A stretch of DNA of 64,000 nt from Primula veris (Eukaryota > Streptophyta > Magnoliopsida > Ericales > Primulaceae). Each line of letters opens with the position of its first letter. The first letter of the stretch is position 1. Location: NCBI GenBank assembly GCA_963682055.1, contig OY821745.1, forward strand, positions 5,215,501-5,279,500, given 5' to 3'. Positions 58,381-64,000 of this stretch are shown one piece after another. A model generated the notes under the pieces. The model did no database searches. It was given only the letters and a program-made list of their open reading frames with translations, and had not been told where the DNA came from. The translations under genes were made by a program, and so were the position numbers.

Positions 58381-59579
58381 TCCGTCAAATATAATAGAAT
58401 ATGTTTAATTATGAAATATTTTTCCGAGATATATACTATGTGTTTCATTTCGAAATTTTTAGTAATTATTGATATAATTGTTACTCATTGTTCCATTAAA
58501 TGACATATTAAATGAGATTATCATATCAACATGTGTATTTTAAAATATGCCCACGAACCACAAGTTAGCATAACGGTTGATCTTTTCTTAGTTTTTACTT
58601 GGTCTTGTAAGCACTTTTATATAAGAAAATTAATAAAAGAAAAGGGTTTCCCCCTTTCGTATATAATTTAACTTTAAATAGTATATAAAAAGCTTAGAGG
58701 AAGATTAAGAAATGGTAAGAAACAAGGTATAACAAATGGGGGAAACTAAATAGAACCAACATTTCAGTGTATAAAATTTTATATACACTAAATATTAAGC
58801 AAAAATTGTATTTTTATAGTGTATATTAAGACTGATTATGAACTACTCAGTACTAAACATTAAATCCCCCAATGTGAAATTTGAAATAGTACTAACTACT
58901 AACTAGAACCAATGACAACACTATAATTGACTTATTAAGCCACTGATTTGATGTCTTTTGAGCCTTTCTCTTACATAAGTCAACTTTATACCTCTTTATC
59001 TTCACAAAATCACACTACAATTCAATGTGATAACAGTTCAAGTAACACCGAATTGACATGGCCTTAATACTTACAAATACCTACATATTACTGCTATTGG
59101 ATAGGTGGCTCATTTTGCCCTACACCTATTTTCGGGCTCTATTTTCTCCACGGTATTTATGATTTTTTGGAATTAGCAACTATTAATAAAGTTTGTTAGG
59201 TGCATGCAGTTCACGTTGAAATTTTAAAACACTACCAAGTCATACGAATATCAAGGGTAAGACCTGAGTTACTATGAACATTCTAACGTATTATATTTTC
59301 ATATCCCATCTATTTTGATATGTGATAAAGACTAAAAAGACTTCAACGTGACTAGAAAATTGAAATTAAAGCAATATTTTTTACATTAAACTAGTGCATG
59401 CCTTCATCAGTCAGATTCATTTATAAGGTGAATTATTCATGAACTACACAGTAATCTCAGGTCTCAGTGTGTTATACAAAAAATAGTGATCCAGTTAATC
59501 ATCAAGTAACATCCTCACGACATTAATTGCTTTGGTACTTTTGGCACTTATAAATACTTTACCAACAATTGTCTTGCAG
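58381..59579. other. Spacer, no gene seen
   Basis: AT-rich, no supportable feature. Confidence 0.4.
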
Positions 59580-60316
59580 GAACAATCAGGTGTCGGCAAA
59601 AACATGCACCAAACCGTCTCAAACCGGAAGCCAAACCAACCCGCGGCGGGTTGGATCGGCTTGAAATTTTCAAAAGTATAAAACCAAACCTGCATTGCAT
59701 ATAATATAAGTGGGTTGGTTCGATTTAACATTTTCAAACCGCGGGCCAATCTGTCAAACCGCAAAAAATATAATTAAATTAGTTAAATATACATATAAAT
59801 TAGTTAAATATACATATAAATAATCAAATATACATAATAAACTATTTAACACTAATGACTTATGATCGATCAAACACATAGGGTTCTGGTTTACATCATA
59901 TTTTAATTTGTTTGGATATTTTATAACGCATGTTTAAATTTTTATTACTCGTTTCTATTTTATTATAGTGACATAATAGAGACGAATAAAAATGTTATAC
60001 CAAACTATTAGACTCGTGCATGTAGTATGCAACTATGCTTTGATTTATTAATGTTTAATTTGAAATTTTTTACTTTTTATTTTTTTGAGTTTATTTTTTC
60101 TATTTTTGGGGTTAAAATTGCATCTTTTATAAATTAAAGGACTAAAATGAACAAACCGCGAACCCAACCTAAACTCAAACCGCTTAAAATGGATTGAGTT
60201 GGGTTGAAATGTGAAAATTCACCAACCTGCGCACCAAAACAAACCGTTCACTTTTTACGTGGTTTGGTTTGTATTGGCCTCAAAACGAAATAAACCGAAC
60301 CGCGCCCATCTCTAGA
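59580..60316. mobile_element. Probable hAT-like MITE with CCAAACC subterminal repeats
   Basis: The right end, inverted, reads TAGAGATGGGCGCGGTTCGG, an Ac-like end. The left side near 59588 (CAGGTGTCGGC) matches it weakly. Both subterminal regions carry opposed repeats of AAACCAACCC / GGGTTGG and CAAACCG. Flanking duplication not found; ends approximate. Confidence 0.4.
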
Positions 60317-62098
60317 AACTACGATGGATTCAATGGTGTTATACATAGGGAGAGATTATAAGTTGTTTTTTAAGCTTAAAAAAAGCTTAAAAACAGTTTT
60401 TAATCTCTTTTTTATTAGGACGGATACAGGAGCGGCCCATGCTCAAGTACAGTAAGGCTTGGGCCTGAGGCAAAAACTGGGTTGGGGTAAAAAAAACTGG
60501 GCTGCGACAAGATTTTTTATTTTTTTTTTGGTAATAAGCCTTGGACAAAAAAAATTATACTGGATCTTGGGCAAACGACAGTACTAGACCGTTTCTGGGC
60601 AGATGACTAGTCTTAAAAAAATTTGAACTAATTACCTCCGATCAAAAAATCTTATAAAATGTGAATTGTGCATAATTATCTCATATATATATATATATAT
60701 GATTAGAGTTTTTATTTTGAGTGATTTGGGCGTGTTAATTTTGATTTGGTCGAATGCTACTGTATAAATATTCAAAGATAGATTTGGGTGTATTTATATT
60801 TGATTTTGACTGGATAGTGCGCATCGAAATCACTTTTTTTCCATTGTTCCATATCTTACTTCTCCAGTTTTTTAAATAGAGATAATAAAATTTAATATAA
60901 ATGTGAGATTGACGGCTAAGATTAACAATTTTGCCGCAAATATAATTGTTGCTATTCCCCTTATTTGTCGACAAATAATTGTGTATGTTAACAGGTGTCA
61001 ATAGTTACTCCATTGGATTCGATAGATTAAGACATCTGAGAAAACTAGACCCGGCAAACAAATAAAAAACAACTTTTAAAATGGTGGGCTCAAAATATTC
61101 ACCTACCAGACCCACTGATGGTATATACGTACAGTGTTGATTATTGAAACTTTCTATATTTCTACGTGTTTATATCTTCCTCATTATTTTTATTTTTTTG
61201 GTACCATTAATTTTAGCATACACATGGTATATTACAAGCCACACATGTGGAATGATAGACATACGGGCCAACCTAGTTATAGGGATTATGGTTGTAGGGA
61301 TTATGGTAGTGAAGTTGACATTCGATCATTGCCCTGCAAAACAGTGAGATTTATGTTTGATTGATAAATATTCCTTTCAAATTATTGATTAATTTTAGCC
61401 TATGGTCCCGAGGGGTGTAGTATCGGACCGCATGGCATTTTCAAAATTTATTGGAGTACGAAGGGTATAGTAACGGGCACCGTCTATGTAGGTTAGGTCG
61501 CCCCAATGGGTTATTGACTTGTTTCTAATTGTGTAAGAAAACCCGTTTTTAAATTAATAAAAATTAAACACGTGTTTTATTCTAATGATAAAAGGCACAA
61601 AACATGACGTTGCCGGTGGTGGGGATCGGCGCCGCCATCCCTACACCCGGACGATTTAATTACGAGTGTTCAGCATATCCTTCTCACCTCCTCCTCCTCC
61701 TTCCATCTTTTCTCACCCTTCTTCTCTCTTCTCTCACCGCCTCTTCTCCCCTTCCCCTCACCTGTCATACACACACACATTCCCCGGCCCGGGGCATGAC
61801 CGTTTCTTAGAAAAGCTTGCTTTTTTTGTCCAAAGCTTAGATCTTTGCTAGCTCTAACCACCTCTACCATTTTTCGTGATCGAAGGGCAAATAGGTTATT
61901 ACCTGGACCAACGATGGTAATTGACAGGCTTGATTAAGATTCATCCACGAATTTTAATTTGACCGAGAGCGGGTTCTTTTAATGAATTTTAGTTAAAATT
62001 TTTGGGGTTATTAGTTATTCGATTTAACCCATTTTTGGTCTACAGATCTACAATGGTTAGTTTGTTGTTTGGCTAGAAAACCTTGTTATAATTGATTA
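60317..62098. other. Spacer, no gene seen
   Basis: 60420-60600 resembles the end of another old hAT-type element ('caggagcggcccatgc', 'cttgggcctgaggc') but no partner end is clear. AT microsatellite at about 60677-60702. CT-rich stretch at 61680-61760. Short frames at 61134-61810 look like chance. Confidence 0.4.
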
Positions 62099-62330
62099 CT
62101 TTATCCGTTTCCAATTAATTGTCATCTATGAAATTACGTGCAATTTTGATCGGATTATAATATGTATCAAAATTATTGAAATGAAAATTTTCAAAACTAA
62201 ATCATATAATTTCATGTTTGAACTATATGATTAACTTTTGAAATTTACATTCCGACAATTTTGATACAAGTTATTGGCCGATCAAAATTACACGTAAATT
62301 TATAGTAGACAATTAATTGGGAACGGCGAG
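62099..62330. mobile_element. Stowaway MITE, 232 bp
   Basis: TA on both sides (62097-62098, 62331-62332). The left end CTTTATCCGTTTCCAATTAA and inverted right end CTCGCCGTTCCCAATTAATT match, with further inverted similarity ('gtgcaattttgatcgg'/'ccgatcaaaattacac'). Same family as 9952-10192. Confidence 0.85.
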
Positions 62331-63014
62331 TATGATCTATATCTTTGGTATTAATTGGGAAATTTTACTACTTTTCTTGCTATGGTTTGCTTCTTATGTA
62401 ATCACTAAACTGGCCGATGGTAAAGTTGTATTTTAGATATTTGACGGGTCTTTTAATCTTATATAATTTCGATGGCTCGGATTTCAATGTGGTATTGAGT
62501 TGTTAGTTTGACAGACGGTACAAACCGTTGATGATATTCTTCAGGTTTCATGATATTTGAAACGATGAGTACGATCGGTCTCCATAATAGCAGATTATTT
62601 GGTATCAATTTAAATTTTTATAGGTTGACTAGGTTGTGATCCATATTGGAGCAATGTGTAGTGTGATGGATTATGACTGATGTTTTTCAGTGGGTGAATC
62701 AGATGAAGGTATTTATTTGAGATCTTCTTCATATTATCTGAAACGATGGGATGGGTTCATTCATATGTTGCAGCCGAGCGACATTTTTGAATTCTATTCC
62801 TAGTTTTCTCCTTAACATGGTCATTCAATAGTACCTGAGGCTAGAATGATGGTTCTGAAATTGTATTTTTGTTAGATCGGGAACTCCGCATATTAGGACC
62901 TGATTTATGGTTTCTTAATTACTTTTTATTTCTTTTGTCATGTATTTTTTTTTTTTATTGCAGACTCATGAATTCTCTTATATGTTTAGAGGGTTTGATC
63001 CAATGTATCCTTAC
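62331..63014. other. Spacer, no gene seen
   Basis: No coding or repeat signal I can support. Confidence 0.4.
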
Positions 63015-63347
63015 TAGGGCCGGGTCCTGTCCGGTCCGGTTCGCTTTTTGGCAAAACCGAATCCGAGCATATTTTTCGGTTCGATTTTTTTCGATTTCGG
63101 TCTTTTTATTTTTTGGACCGAACCGGACCGGTTTTTTCGGTCAAATTTCGGTTTTTTCGGTTATTTTTCGGTTTTATTTCTGATTTTTCGGTCTTTTTCG
63201 GTTTCGTTCTTTTTCGGTTCGGTTTTACTGAAAACCGAAACCGACCCGAAAAATTTTCGGTTTTTCGGTTTCGGTCTTTTTCGGGTTTTTTCGGTTCGGT
63301 TATCGGTTCGGTTCGGTTCGGTTTTTCCAGTTTTTCATCCCGGCCTA
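63015..63347. mobile_element. hAT MITE with exact 8-bp target duplication
   Basis: ATCCTTAC lies at 63007-63014 and again at 63348-63355. The 333-bp element starts TAGGGCCGGG and its inverted right end reads TAGGCCGGGATGAAAAA, Ac-like hAT ends. The interior is dense in TTTTTCGGTTT and CCGGTCCGGT repeats, which create spurious Phe-rich open frames. Non-autonomous. Confidence 0.9.
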
Positions 63348-63355
63348 ATCCTTAC

Positions 63356-64000
63356 TGTCATCGTTAAAATATATAACTTTACGTCTTAGTTTTGTTGGAA
63401 TTAATCAAGTTTAATTGCTAAATAAGTAATTCAGAAGACTTGGATCAATTTAGCAAGTTTGCACTTGATGGAAGAGTCCGCAGTGTTGTAATATTCTTTT
63501 ATCATTTTTTTTAAACGAAATAGTTAAATGCCCAAACTATTGAAAGAATTGATTTACAATTCAATTATGTTAAACGTCTATTATTTAAGAAAAATTATGT
63601 TAAAGGCGCCAAACATAAAATCTTTTTACGAATTAAAGATATCATGTAAATCAAGAAAGAAGCTAAGTGGGGGCTGGTATAGGATATATAATTTTCTTCA
63701 TATTTTTTAAAAAACCAAACTTTTAGAGGGTAAAATTTTATTTATATTATTAAAATACCGATTTAATTAGTCCCCTCTACTGTTTTTTTAAAATCCATCC
63801 ACCCCTTTGAATTCTGAATCAAATGATAAAAACGTTTTTTTTATAATTAATAACACTCTATTTAGAGAGAACTTATTTTGCATGCGCATGTGATCGAATC
63901 TTGATCGTAAGCATGATATACTAGGCAAACACTTGGACCAACTATATTGCTCAACTATCAATAGAACATTAAAATATTAACATGAAACAATATAAATTTT
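63356..64000. other. Spacer, no gene seen
   Basis: AT-rich sequence to the window end, no supportable feature. Confidence 0.4.

Noticed and set aside
60420..60620. Another hAT element end
   Set aside because: One side resembles known ends (CAGGAGCGGCCC), but no inverted partner or target duplication is visible.
61134..61851. Overlapping short frames
   Set aside because: Composition follows a CT-rich tract and random AT sequence; no domain, no consistent frame.
62869..63389. Overlapping Phe-rich open frames
   Set aside because: They come from the CGGTTTTT repeats of the hAT MITE at 63015-63347.
1..64000. CRISPR arrays, bacterial operons, rRNA genes or organelle insertions
   Set aside because: No regularly spaced short repeats, ribosome-binding-site-led gene strings, rRNA motifs or organelle gene frames were seen on either strand.

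Overview
This is AT-rich, gene-poor nuclear DNA from a flowering plant, almost certainly a eudicot. The coding genes are plant families with introns and plant splice sites, most of the sequence is decayed transposable elements, and small Stowaway, hAT and SINE insertions are frequent. I cannot name the species. I found no bacterial, organellar, rRNA or CRISPR signal.

Real genes are few. At 7969-8967 (minus) is an intact single-exon class I TCP transcription factor of the TCP14/15 type. At 26064-28955 (minus) is a three-exon 2-oxoglutarate/Fe(II)-dependent dioxygenase (315 residues when spliced) with all iron and 2OG ligands. A possible small two-helix membrane protein lies at 32372-32665 (plus). 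A shortened DUF1644 zinc-finger copy lies at 16438-16866 (plus). Gene remains include an F-box gene, two tandem pectin methylesterase pseudogenes (51.7-53.7 kb), a plant-mobile-domain fragment (14.7 kb) and a scrap of a second dioxygenase (19.9 kb).

The largest single feature is a complete Ty1-copia retrotransposon of Sirevirus type at 38109-46928 (plus). It has about 1.2-kb LTRs, a tRNA-Met primer site, repeated polypurine tracts and a perfect 5-bp target duplication (ATCAT). It sits inside the coding frame of the minus-strand F-box gene, whose halves lie at 46929-47945 and about 37155-38108. The LTRs differ at only about eight bases plus one 13-bp indel, so the insertion is recent. Its pol frame is broken by an A-run frameshift just before the reverse-transcriptase YVDD.

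Region by region: 0-7.9 kb is an LTR fragment, AT-rich spacer and a 200-bp tandem duplication. 8-9.2 kb is the TCP gene and its promoter. 9.2-15 kb holds a Stowaway MITE and inverted copies of the LTR seen at 1-652. 15-20 kb is spacer with the DUF1644 copy. 20-25.7 kb is a stack of inverted-repeat elements, one carrying a nested TRIM and one a nested foldback MITE. 26-30.8 kb is the dioxygenase gene, with a SINE and a Stowaway in intron 1 and two hAT-type elements directly upstream. 31-36.4 kb holds the small membrane protein, a CACTA end, hAT relics and a minisatellite. 36.4-48 kb is the F-box/Sirevirus complex. 51.6-55.7 kb is a 1.4-kb tandem duplication carrying a pectinesterase pseudogene plus a short LTR. 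55.7-64 kb is spacer with Stowaway and hAT MITEs.

The genes do not form a pathway or cluster. I did not find a convincing new biological system. The most unusual points are a 12-bp CAGTTGCAAC-like motif spread through the LTRs, coding region and 3' non-coding region of the Sirevirus, and a hAT MITE ending 33 bp before the dioxygenase start codon. All similarity statements come from reading the sequence by eye, without alignment software or database searches.
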